Assembly: GCF_019049285.1 (NCBI RefSeq)
Contig: NZ_JAGMUL010000064.1
Location: forward strand, 1 to 46,378
From: Streptomyces sp. AC550_RSS872
Lineage (GTDB): Bacteria; Actinomycetota; Actinomycetes; Streptomycetales; Streptomycetaceae
Length of the DNA: 46,378 nucleotides
Direction: 5' to 3'
The position numbers were made by a program, and so were the translations under genes. The notes beneath the pieces are model-generated. The model worked only from the letters and a program-made list of their open reading frames with translations, was not told where the DNA came from and searched no databases. Below are positions 1 to 7,855 of this stretch, in pieces. How positions within the stretch are numbered: the stretch's first letter is position 1; each line of letters begins with the position of its first letter.

Positions 1-49
1 ACCAGCAGCCGCCTGCCGTGAAGGGTCAGTCGGGCATTACGGTGGAACA

Positions 50-105
50 CGAAGGCCTCCGTGCGGTGAAGATTCGATACCTCCACCACACACGGGGGGC
101 CTTCG
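50..105. terminator. Imperfect long inverted repeat, possible terminator
   Basis: Bases 50-64 and 91-105 can pair as a GC-rich stem (CGAAGGCC against GGCCTTCG, then a CCGTG/CACGG extension with mismatches) around a loop of about 26 nt. No U-tract follows. It could be the 3' end of a transcript entering from the left, or part of a degenerate insertion-sequence end. No gene is visible in the first 488 bases. Confidence 0.3.
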
Positions 106-152
106 CCATGATCAAGCCCGGGCAGTGTTAACAACGCTCGTGATCAATACAC

Positions 153-342
153 CTAGGCCCTGTCGTTTGGATCAGCCCGGCTGTGAGGCGCGGCTCCTTT
201 CAGCCGACCCGAGCGGGGCCTGGTGCGTGCAGCTGCAAGGCGGAGGAGGGCGCCAACGCGGAGCGTTGGCAACCGACGACAACGCCGCAGATGCGCGTGC
301 CAGGCCCCGCGACGCCGGGGTGATCCAAACGACAGGGCCTAG
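153..342. mobile_element. MITE with perfect 22-bp terminal inverted repeats
   Basis: Bases 153-174 and 321-342 are exact reverse complements (22 of 22). The inner part is GGCCCTGTCGTTTGGATCA and the outermost four bases are CTAG at both ends, so CTAG may be a target duplication around a 182-bp element. The interior has no transposase and no convincing coding sequence. Perfect termini without a transposase are the hallmark of a miniature inverted-repeat element moved in trans. The terminal sequence resembles ends I associate with Streptomyces IS5-type elements; that parent is an inference. It lies about 150 bp upstream of dnaG and may affect its expression. Confidence 0.7.
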
Positions 343-385
343 TCGTCTGCTGGGCGCGGTCGGGTCGCGAGTGCCGGTGGTCCGT

Positions 386-442
386 GGCTGGTCGCGCCCA
401 CGCGGCGGAGCCGCATATGTCACAGCCCCGCGCCCCTGGGGG
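386..442 (+). repeat. Interspersed intergenic repeat, copy 1
   Basis: This GC-rich segment starts GGCTGGTCGCGCC, passes through GCGGCGGAGCCGCATAT and ends in CAGCCCCGCGCCCC. Closely related copies lie at 3859-3912 (opposite strand) and 9401-9455. All three are intergenic and contain self-complementary parts (GCGGCGGAGCCGC). It looks like a dispersed palindromic repeat rather than a gene. Confidence 0.65.
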
Positions 443-454
443 TTCCGGCCCGCC

Positions 455-489
455 CGGACATGTCAGTCCGCCCCCGTAGAATTCACGCG
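455..489 (+). promoter_or_regulatory. Candidate leaderless promoter of dnaG
   Basis: A TAGAAT hexamer at 477-482 fits an actinobacterial -10 box, and CGGACA at 455-460, with a 16-nt spacer, shares four bases with TTGACA. The dnaG GTG at 489 lies 7 nt after the -10 box, where transcription would start. No ribosome binding site precedes that GTG, which fits a leaderless mRNA. This rests on motif spacing only. Confidence 0.4.
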
Positions 490-2393
490 TGGCAGGACGG
501 ATCAACGACGAGGACGTGAAGGCGGTACGGGACGCGGTCCCGATCGACGCCGTGGTGTCCGAGTACCTCCAGCTGCGGAACGCGGGGGGCGGGAACCTCA
601 AGGGGCTGTGCCCCTTCCATGACGAGAAGTCGCCGTCCTTCCAGGTCAGCCCGAGCAAGGGGCTCTTCCACTGCTTCGGCTGCCAGGAGGGCGGCGACAC
701 CATCACGTTCGTGATGAAGGTCGACCACCTCTCCTTCTCCGAGGCGGTCGAGCGCCTCGCCGCCCAGGCCGGCATCACCCTGCGCTACGAGGAGGGCGGG
801 TACAACCCCTCCCACCAGCGCGGCGAGCGCATCCGTCTGGTCGAGGCCCACAAGATCGCCGCCGAGTGGTACGCCGAGCAGCTGGCGACCAGCCCCGAGG
901 CCGACACCGGCCGGGTCTTCCTCGCCGAGCGCGGCTTCGACCAGGCCGCCGCCGTCCACTTCGGCGTCGGCTACAGCCCCCAGGGCTGGGACCACCTCAC
1001 CCGCTTCCTGCGCGGTAAGGGCTTCACCGACAAGGAGATCCTCCTGTCCGGGCTCGCGCAGGAGGGGCGCCGCGGCCCCATCGACCGGTTCCGGGGCCGC
1101 CTCATGTGGCCGATCCGCGACATCGGCGGCGAAGTCGTCGGCTTCGGCGCACGCAAGCTGTACGAGGCGGACAACGGGCCGAAGTACCTGAACACCCCCG
1201 ACACGGCGATCTACAAGAAGTCGCAGGTCCTCTACGGCATCGACCTCGCCAAGAAGGACATCGCCAAGGCCAGCCGCGCGGTCGTCGTCGAGGGCTACAC
1301 CGACGTCATGGCCTGCCACCTCGCCGGCGTGACGACCGCCATCGCCACCTGCGGCACGGCCTTCGGCGGCGACCACATCAAGATCCTCCGCCGGCTCCTG
1401 ATGGACAACGGCTCGGCCCGCGTCATCTTCACCTTCGACGGCGACGCGGCCGGCCAGAAGGCGGCCCTGCGCGCCTTCGAGGACGACCAGAAGTTCGCCG
1501 CGGAGACGTACATCGCCATCGCGCCGGACGGCATGGACCCCTGCGAGCTGCGCCTGGCGAAGGGCGACGACGCGGTCGCCGACCTGGCCGAACCGCGCAC
1601 CCCGCTCTTCGAGTTCGCGCTGCGCCAGATCGTCGTCCGCTACGACCTCGACACCCCGGCGGGCCGCGCGGCCGCGCTGGACGAGGCGGCGCCCATCGTC
1701 GCCCGCATCAAGAACAGCGGCGCCCAGCACGAGGTGGCCGTCCAGCTCGCGGGCATGCTCGGCATCCTGGACACCCAGTTCGTGGTCAAGCGGGTGGCCC
1801 AGCTGGCGCGTTGGGCACGGGACCGGGGCGGCCGGGGCCCGGCGTCGACCTCCCGCGACCCGCAGCAGCCGTACGACGCCGCCCCCGCACCCCGCACCTC
1901 CGGGCCCGCCCTCACCCTGCGCAACCCCGTCTACGCCACCGAACGCGAACTCCTCAAACTCGCCCTCCAGCGCCCCGAGCTGGTCTCCCCGGCCTTCGAC
2001 GCGTACGGCGTCGACGAGTTCACCGCCGCGCCCTACGCCGCCGTACGCCAGGCGATCATGGACGCGGGCGGCGCGGAGTACGGCATCCAGGACGCGCAGG
2101 AGTACCTGGTCCGCGTCCGGGACGCCGCCCCCGACGACCAGGTCCGCGCGATGGTCACGGAGCTCGCGGTCGAGGCGATCATGCGCAGGACGGTCGACGA
2201 GAACTACGCCGGCGAACAGCTCGTCACCGTCCGCCGGCGCGCCGTCGAGCGCCGGGTCCGTGACATCCAGAGCCAGCTGACCCGGCTGGGCGCGGGCGGC
2301 GACCCCGCCCAACTGGCCGCCGTACAGAACGAGCTGTGGGTGTTGCAGCAGTACGACCAGGCATTGCGGGGGCAGGGCGCGGCCGCCCTCTGA
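489..2393 (+). CDS. dnaG: DNA primase DnaG
   Basis: This 634-residue protein makes the RNA primers for chromosome replication and works with the DnaB helicase at the fork. The N-terminal CHC2 zinc-binding domain is explicit (C41, H44, C62, C65 in GLCPFHDEK...FHCFGC). The catalytic core and Toprim fold follow, with VVVEGYTDVMACH and TFDGDAAGQKA supplying the metal-binding acidic residues. The helicase-interacting C-terminus starts after a Pro/Ala-rich linker near residue 460. Length is normal for actinobacterial DnaG. The GTG at 489 is chosen because the conserved N-terminus begins directly after it; no Shine-Dalgarno precedes it, so translation may be leaderless. The sigma gene follows about 240 bp downstream in the same direction. 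Identification is firm. Confidence 0.96.
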   Translation: MAGRINDEDVKAVRDAVPIDAVVSEYLQLRNAGGGNLKGLCPFHDEKSPSFQVSPSKGLFHCFGCQEGGDTITFVMKVDHLSFSEAVERLAAQAGITLRYEEGGYNPSHQRGERIRLVEAHKIAAEWYAEQLATSPEADTGRVFLAERGFDQAAAVHFGVGYSPQGWDHLTRFLRGKGFTDKEILLSGLAQEGRRGPIDRFRGRLMWPIRDIGGEVVGFGARKLYEADNGPKYLNTPDTAIYKKSQVLYGIDLAKKDIAKASRAVVVEGYTDVMACHLAGVTTAIATCGTAFGGDHIKILRRLLMDNGSARVIFTFDGDAAGQKAALRAFEDDQKFAAETYIAIAPDGMDPCELRLAKGDDAVADLAEPRTPLFEFALRQIVVRYDLDTPAGRAAALDEAAPIVARIKNSGAQHEVAVQLAGMLGILDTQFVVKRVAQLARWARDRGGRGPASTSRDPQQPYDAAPAPRTSGPALTLRNPVYATERELLKLALQRPELVSPAFDAYGVDEFTAAPYAAVRQAIMDAGGAEYGIQDAQEYLVRVRDAAPDDQVRAMVTELAVEAIMRRTVDENYAGEQLVTVRRRAVERRVRDIQSQLTRLGAGGDPAQLAAVQNELWVLQQYDQALRGQGAAAL

Positions 2394-2636
2394 GCAGGCG
2401 GTCACGGACCGGACGCAAAAAGTCACCGCACGCCCCTCGTGGCGGCGATGTGTCGTACTCCACACTGGGTTGCGGTGCCTGAGTCCTCGGAGCGCGGCCG
2501 ATCCGTTCCCCACGGGTCCCACACCCCCGCGGTTCCGCTCATCGCGTACGGGACGGACAGCGGCGAGGCCGCCGACTCCGCCCTCGAAGCAGCGCTGCCG
2601 TACGACTCGGCAGCGATCATCCTGGAGGTCGCCCCC

Positions 2637-3782
2637 GTGCAGACCCAGACCCTCATCCAGACCGACGCCAGTACCGACGGCACGGAGCCGGACGCGGAGA
2701 CCGACGTTCTCGTCGCGGTGCCGCCGCAGAGCCGTGTCGCGCACCACCCGGAGGCGGAGCCGGAGGCCTCGCCCGAGCCGGCGGAACCGCCCGCCGACGC
2801 CCTGGACGCCGATGCCGCCGAGCCGGTGGAAGCACCGGTGCCGGCCCGCGCCCGTGCCGCCGACACCAGCGCCCCCTCCTCCGACCTGTTCCGTCAGTAC
2901 CTGCGGGAGATCGGCCGTATCCCGCTGCTCACCGCGGCCGAGGAGGTCGAACTCGCCCGCCGTGTCGAGGCCGGCCTGTTCGCCGAGGAGAAGCTGAGCA
3001 GCACACCCGACCTGGAGAGCCGGCTCGCCCTCGACCTGGACCGGCTGGTCGTGATGGGCCGCATGGCCAAGCGGCGCCTCATCGAGGCGAACCTGCGTCT
3101 GGTGGTCTCGGTCGCCAAACGGTACGTCGGCCGGGGTCTGACCATGCTGGACCTGGTCCAGGAGGGAAACCTCGGCCTGATCCGGGCCGTCGAGAAGTTC
3201 GACTACGCCCGCGGCTACAAGTTCTCGACGTACGCCACCTGGTGGATCCGCCAGGCCATGTCCCGTGCCCTCGCCGACCAGGCCCGCACCATCCGAGTGC
3301 CGGTCCACGTAGTCGAGTTGATCAACCGGGTCGTCCGCGTCCAGCGCCGCATGCTCCAGGAGCGCGGCTACGAACCGACGCCGGAGGAGGTGGCCGCCCA
3401 CCTCGACCTCCTGCCCGAGCGGGTCAGCGAGGTCCTGCGGCTGGCCCAGGAACCGGTGTCGCTGCACGCGCCCGTGGGCGAGGAGGACGACGTCGCCCTC
3501 GGCGACCTCATCGAGGACGGCGACGCGGCGTCCCCGGTCGAGTCGGCGGCGTTCCTGCTGCTCAGGGAGCACCTGGAGGCGGTGCTGTCGACTCTGGGGG
3601 AGCGCGAGCGCAAGGTCGTACAGCTGCGGTACGGCTTGGCGGACGGCCGCCCGCGCACGCTGGAGGAGATAGGCCGCATCTTCGGGGTGACGCGGGAGCG
3701 GATCCGCCAGATCGAGTCGAAGACTCTCAACAAGCTGCGGGATCATGCGTTCGCGGATCAGCTGAGGGGCTATCTGGACTGA
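2637..3782 (+). CDS. hrdA: Group 1/2 sigma-70 factor, HrdA-like
   Basis: This is an RNA polymerase sigma subunit of the principal-sigma family. After a non-conserved acidic, Pro/Ala-rich N-terminus, region 1.2 starts at DLFRQYLREIGRIPLLT. Region 2 includes KFSTYATWWIRQAMSRAL, region 3 contains RVPVHVVELINR, and region 4.2 is TLEEIGRIFGVTRERIRQIES. It is about 381 residues and lacks the long N-terminus of HrdB. I assign HrdA from this size and the dnaG neighbourhood, known for S. coelicolor hrdA; paralogue identity is inferred. The GTG at 2637 has GGAGG 8 nt upstream. The frame stays open to 2439, so a start up to 66 codons earlier is possible. An alternative primary-like sigma is normally non-essential. 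Confidence 0.85.
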   Translation: MQTQTLIQTDASTDGTEPDAETDVLVAVPPQSRVAHHPEAEPEASPEPAEPPADALDADAAEPVEAPVPARARAADTSAPSSDLFRQYLREIGRIPLLTAAEEVELARRVEAGLFAEEKLSSTPDLESRLALDLDRLVVMGRMAKRRLIEANLRLVVSVAKRYVGRGLTMLDLVQEGNLGLIRAVEKFDYARGYKFSTYATWWIRQAMSRALADQARTIRVPVHVVELINRVVRVQRRMLQERGYEPTPEEVAAHLDLLPERVSEVLRLAQEPVSLHAPVGEEDDVALGDLIEDGDAASPVESAAFLLLREHLEAVLSTLGERERKVVQLRYGLADGRPRTLEEIGRIFGVTRERIRQIESKTLNKLRDHAFADQLRGYLD

Positions 3783-3819
3783 TGCGGTCTGGGGGCGAGT
3801 GAGGGGTGATCGCGCAGTT

Positions 3820-3871
3820 CCCCGCGCCCCCGAGAGGGGGCGTCAGCTGCACGTCCTCAAGGGGCGCGGGG
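3820..3871. terminator. Bidirectional terminator-like inverted repeat
   Basis: CCCCGCGCCCC (3820-3830) and GGGGCGCGGGG (3861-3871) form a perfect 11-bp stem with a 30-nt loop. It sits between the convergent 3' ends of the sigma gene (3782) and the ABC transporter gene (3965), where a two-way terminator is expected. There is no U-tract, as is usual in Streptomyces. Confidence 0.5.
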
Positions 3872-3912
3872 CTGTATCAATTTGCGGCTCCGCCGCGTGG
3901 GCGCGACCAGCC
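3859..3912 (-). repeat. Interspersed intergenic repeat, copy 2
   Basis: This is the reverse complement of the repeat at 386-442: it reads GGGGCGCGGGGCTG, then a shared GCGGCTCCGCCGCGTGGGCGCGACCAGCC. It differs from copy 1 at a few positions. It overlaps the right arm of the terminator-like stem in the convergent intergenic space. Confidence 0.6.
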
Positions 3913-3964
3913 CCCACCGGCCCGCAGCCGCCCCGCGACCCCACACGGCACCCCCTGCCGCGAC

Positions 3965-5944
3965 TCAGTCCACCTCGGCCACCGCCTGCGCGAACTGTGC
4001 CTTGTACAACCGCGCATACGCCCCGTCCGCCGCCAACAGCTCCCCGTGCGCGCCCTGTTCCACGATCGATCCGTTCTCCATCACCAGAATCGTGTCCGCG
4101 TCCCGGATGGTCGACAGCCGGTGGGCGATCACGAACGACGTCCGCCCATGCGCCAGCTTCGCCATCGCCTTCTGGATCAACACCTCCGTACGGGTGTCGA
4201 CCGACGACGTCGCCTCGTCCAGCACCAGGATCACCGGGTCGGACAGGAACGCCCGCGCGATGGTGATGAGCTGCTTCTCACCCGCGCTGACCCCCGACCC
4301 CTCGTCGTCGATCACCGTGTCGTACCCGTCGGGCAGCGTACGGATGAACCGGTCGGCGTGGGCGGCCCGCGCCGCCTCCTCGATCTCGCCCCGGGACACG
4401 CCCACCCGTCGCCCACCACCACCCTTGCCGGAGGCGCTTCGCGCCGCCCCTTCAATTCCAGCCCCGTACGCGATGTTCTCCGCGATCGTGCCGCCGAACA
4501 GCCACGTGTCCTGGAGCACCATCCCGATCCCGGCCCGCAGTTCGTCCCGGGACATCCGGGCGATGTCGACGCCGTCGAGCGTGATGCACCCCCCTGACAC
4601 CTCGTAGAAGCGCATCAGCAGGTTCACCAGCGTCGTCTTGCCGGCCCCCGTCGGGCCGACGATGGCGACCGTGTGCCCGGGCTCCACCGTCAGCGACAGG
4701 TCCTCGATCAGCGGCTTGTCGGGGTCGTACCGGAAGGACACGCCCTCCAGCGCCACCCGGCCACGCAGCTCCTCCGGCCGCACACCCGGTACCGGATCAG
4801 CCTCCTGCTCCTCCGCGTCCAGGAGTTCGAAGATCCGCTCGGCCGAGGCGACACCGGACTGCACGAGGTTCGCCATCGACGCGACCTGCGTCAGCGGCAT
4901 CGAGAACTGCCGCGAGTACTGGATGAAGGCCTGCACGTCGCCGAGGGACAGCGAGCCCGACGCAACCCGCAGACCGCCGACGACCGCGACCAGCACGTAG
5001 TTGATGTTCGACACGAACAGCATCAGCGGCTGCATCACACCGCTGTTGAACTGCGCCCTGAACCCGGCCTCGTACAGCGCCTCGTTCTGCTCGGCGAACT
5101 GCTTCGCCGACTCCTCCTGCCGCCCGAACACCTTCACCAGGGTGTGCCCGGTGTACATCTCCTCGACATGCGCGTTGAGCTTGCCGGTGGAGCGCCACTG
5201 CTGCACGAAGTGCGGCTGCGACCGCTTGCCGACCCGCGTGGCGACCACGAACGACAGCGGCACGGTCACCAGCGCGACCAGCGCCAGCAGCCACGACACC
5301 CAGAACATCATCGCCAGCACACCGACGATGGTGAGCACCGAGTTGATGAGCTGCCCCATCGACTGCTGGAGCGTCTGCCCGATGTTGTCGATGTCGTTCG
5401 TGGCACGGGACAGCACCTCACCGCGCTGACGCTTGTCGAAGTACGACAGCGGCAGCCGCGACAGCTTCGCCTGCATGTCCTCGCGCATCCGGAACATCGT
5501 CCGGTTCACGGCCCGGTTCACCAGCCGCGTCGCCACCGCCATCAGCAGACCGGCGACGAGGAACACGACCAGCGCGAACAGCAGTACGTTCGCCACCGCG
5601 CCGAAGTCGATGCCCTCGCCCGGCGTGAAGTCGGTGCTGCGCAGCATGTCGGCGATCTGGTCGTCGCCGCGCTCCCGCATCGCCGCGAGGACCTGCTCCT
5701 TGGTCATCCCGGACTCGAACTGCCGCCCGACGATGCCCGCGAAGACCAGGTCGGTCGCCGCCCCGAGGATCTTCGGCCCGGCGACCGACAGACCCACGCT
5801 CATGACCACACAGAGCAGCAGCGCGTAGATGGTGAGCCGCTCCGGCTTGAACTGCGCGACGAGCCGCCTGCCGGACTCCTTGAAGTCCAGCGAGCGCTGG
5901 TCAGGGCCGCCCCCGGCCATCATCCGTCCCATGGGCCCGGCCAT
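3965..5944 (-). CDS. ABC exporter half-transporter, subunit B of heterodimer
   Basis: This fused exporter (659 residues) has an N-terminal six-helix transmembrane domain (about residues 35-350) and a C-terminal nucleotide-binding domain. Walker A is GPTGAGKTT and Walker B is VILVLDEATSSVD with the catalytic Glu intact. The signature is VSAGEKQL rather than LSGGQ. It is downstream in a two-gene operon, overlapping its partner by 4 nt (ATGA at 5944), so the start at 5944 is well supported although the frame is open further upstream. Partner asymmetry points to a heterodimeric multidrug-type exporter; the substrate is unknown. The domain carries an extra segment of about 20 residues near residue 497 (IEGAARSASGKGGGG...) that typical homologues do not need. 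Confidence 0.9.
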   Translation of the reverse strand: MAGPMGRMMAGGGPDQRSLDFKESGRRLVAQFKPERLTIYALLLCVVMSVGLSVAGPKILGAATDLVFAGIVGRQFESGMTKEQVLAAMRERGDDQIADMLRSTDFTPGEGIDFGAVANVLLFALVVFLVAGLLMAVATRLVNRAVNRTMFRMREDMQAKLSRLPLSYFDKRQRGEVLSRATNDIDNIGQTLQQSMGQLINSVLTIVGVLAMMFWVSWLLALVALVTVPLSFVVATRVGKRSQPHFVQQWRSTGKLNAHVEEMYTGHTLVKVFGRQEESAKQFAEQNEALYEAGFRAQFNSGVMQPLMLFVSNINYVLVAVVGGLRVASGSLSLGDVQAFIQYSRQFSMPLTQVASMANLVQSGVASAERIFELLDAEEQEADPVPGVRPEELRGRVALEGVSFRYDPDKPLIEDLSLTVEPGHTVAIVGPTGAGKTTLVNLLMRFYEVSGGCITLDGVDIARMSRDELRAGIGMVLQDTWLFGGTIAENIAYGAGIEGAARSASGKGGGGRRVGVSRGEIEEAARAAHADRFIRTLPDGYDTVIDDEGSGVSAGEKQLITIARAFLSDPVILVLDEATSSVDTRTEVLIQKAMAKLAHGRTSFVIAHRLSTIRDADTILVMENGSIVEQGAHGELLAADGAYARLYKAQFAQAVAEVD

Positions 5945-7677
5945 CAGGCAGCCTCCGATTCCGTCAGCTGGGAGAGCACGATCTCCCGGTAGGTCTCGTT
6001 GTCCGCCATCAGCTCGTGGTGCCGGCCCGTGCCGACGACCCGCCCCTCGTCGAGGACGACGATCCGGTCCGCGTCCCGGATGGTCGCCACCCGCTGGGCG
6101 ACGATGACGACGGTCGCCTCGGCGGTCTCGCGCGCGAGCGCCGCCCGCAGCGCGGCGTCGGTGGCGTAGTCGAGGGCGGAGAAGGAGTCGTCGAAGAGAT
6201 AGATCTCCGGCCGCTGGACGAGGGTCCGCGCGATGGCGAGCCGCTGCCGCTGACCGCCGGAGACGTTCGTGCCGCCCTGCGCGATGGGGGAGTCGAGCCC
6301 GTTCTCCAGCCGCTCCACGAACTCCTTGGCCTGCGCCACCTCCAGCGCGTGCCACAGCTCCTCGTCCGTCGCGTCCGGATTGCCGTAGCGAAGGTTGGTC
6401 GCCACGGTCCCGGCGAACAGGTACGGCTTCTGCGGGACGAGGCTCACAGTCTTCGCCAGCAGCCGGGGATCGATCTCCGACACGTCCTCGCCGTCCACGA
6501 GCACCCGCCCGTCGGTCGCGTCGAACAGCCGGGGGACGAGCCCCAGCAGGGTCGACTTCCCGCTGCCCGTCGAGCCGATCACGGCCGTCGTCTCACCCGG
6601 CAGCGCGACCAGGTCGATCGCCTTCAGCACCGGCTCCTCGGCACCCGGGTAGCGGAAGCCCGCGCCGCGGATCTCCAGATGCCCGTGCCGGCGCAGCTCC
6701 CGCACCGGCGCGACCGGCGGCACCACGCTCGACGACGTGTCCATGACCTCCTGGACGCGCTCGGCGCACACCTCCGCGCGCGGCACCATCATGAACATGA
6801 AGGTGGCCATCATCACGGACATCACGATCTGCATGAGATATGCGAGGAACGCGGTCAGATCGCCGATCTGCATGCCGCCGCTGTCGATGCGATGCGCCCC
6901 GAACCAGACCACCGCGATGGACGACAGGTTCACCACGGTCATCACGATCGGGAACATCAGCGCGAGCAGCCTGCCGGTGCCCATCGCCATGTCGGTCAGG
7001 TCGGCGTTGGCCTTCCGGAACCGCTGCTGCTCGTACTCGTCGCGCACGAACGCGCGGATCACCCGGTTGCCGGTGATCTGCTCGCGCAGGACCCGGTTCA
7101 CCGTGTCGAGCCGCTCCTGCATGGTCCGGAACAGCGGCCGCAGCCGCCGTACGATCAAGGTCACGCTGATGCCGAGCACGGGCACGACCGCGACCAGCAC
7201 CCCGGACAGCGGCACGTCCAGACCGAGGGCCAGCACGATGCCGCCCACGCACATGATCGGCGCCGACACCATCAGGGTGAACGTCATCAGCGCCAGCATC
7301 TGCACCTGCTGGACGTCATTGGTGGTCCGGGTGATCAGCGAGGGCGCGCCGAAGTGGCCGACCTCCCGCGCCGAGAACGACTGCACCCGGTCGAAGACGG
7401 CGGCCCGCATGTCCCGGCCGAGCGCCGCCGCGGTCCGGGCGCCGTAGTACACGGCACCGATGTTGCACACGACCTGTGCCAGCGAGATGCCGATCATCAG
7501 GGCGCCGTAGGACAGGATGTAGCCGGTGTCGCCGTTGACGACGCCCTGGTCGATGATGTCCGCGTTCAGCGTGGGCAGGTAGAGCGTGGCGCAGGTCTGA
7601 AGGAATTGCAGCAGCACCAGCCAGGCGAGGGGTTTTCGGTAGGGCCTGAGGTAGGTCCGCAGAAGTCGTATGAGCAC
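5944..7677 (-). CDS. ABC exporter half-transporter, subunit A of heterodimer
   Basis: This 577-residue membrane exporter has a transmembrane domain over roughly residues 15-310 and an ATPase domain with Walker A GSTGSGKST and signature VSGGQRQRLAIART. Walker B is IYLFDDSFSALD: the usual catalytic Glu is Asp. In TM287/288-, LmrCD- and BmrCD-type exporters one site is degenerate in this way and pairs with a deviant signature in the partner, which is what the neighbour shows (SAGEK). The start is GTG at 7677 with a weak GAGAG upstream. The stop overlaps the partner's ATG. Substrate unknown; drug or lipid export is plausible. Confidence 0.9.
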   Translation of the reverse strand: MLIRLLRTYLRPYRKPLAWLVLLQFLQTCATLYLPTLNADIIDQGVVNGDTGYILSYGALMIGISLAQVVCNIGAVYYGARTAAALGRDMRAAVFDRVQSFSAREVGHFGAPSLITRTTNDVQQVQMLALMTFTLMVSAPIMCVGGIVLALGLDVPLSGVLVAVVPVLGISVTLIVRRLRPLFRTMQERLDTVNRVLREQITGNRVIRAFVRDEYEQQRFRKANADLTDMAMGTGRLLALMFPIVMTVVNLSSIAVVWFGAHRIDSGGMQIGDLTAFLAYLMQIVMSVMMATFMFMMVPRAEVCAERVQEVMDTSSSVVPPVAPVRELRRHGHLEIRGAGFRYPGAEEPVLKAIDLVALPGETTAVIGSTGSGKSTLLGLVPRLFDATDGRVLVDGEDVSEIDPRLLAKTVSLVPQKPYLFAGTVATNLRYGNPDATDEELWHALEVAQAKEFVERLENGLDSPIAQGGTNVSGGQRQRLAIARTLVQRPEIYLFDDSFSALDYATDAALRAALARETAEATVVIVAQRVATIRDADRIVVLDEGRVVGTGRHHELMADNETYREIVLSQLTESEAA

Positions 7678-7855
7678 GCTGCTTCTCTCGGAGTGGGCGG
7701 ATCGGCGAAGGGGTTTGGTTGCCCTTGGCCCCTATCGTCGAACACTCCACCCGCGTTACCTCAACCGATTAAGCCGTCAGCGCGGCTCCGTACGGCCTTA
7801 CGGGTACGACTCCTACCGGTCTCTTACGTTCCGCTACGTCGGCCCTACGCCCTCT

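Noticed and set aside
483..3746. A 1087-codon open frame on the minus strand opposite dnaG and the sigma gene
   Set aside because: It is the antisense shadow of two strongly supported genes, with low-complexity composition and no domain. Such long shadows are normal at this G+C content.
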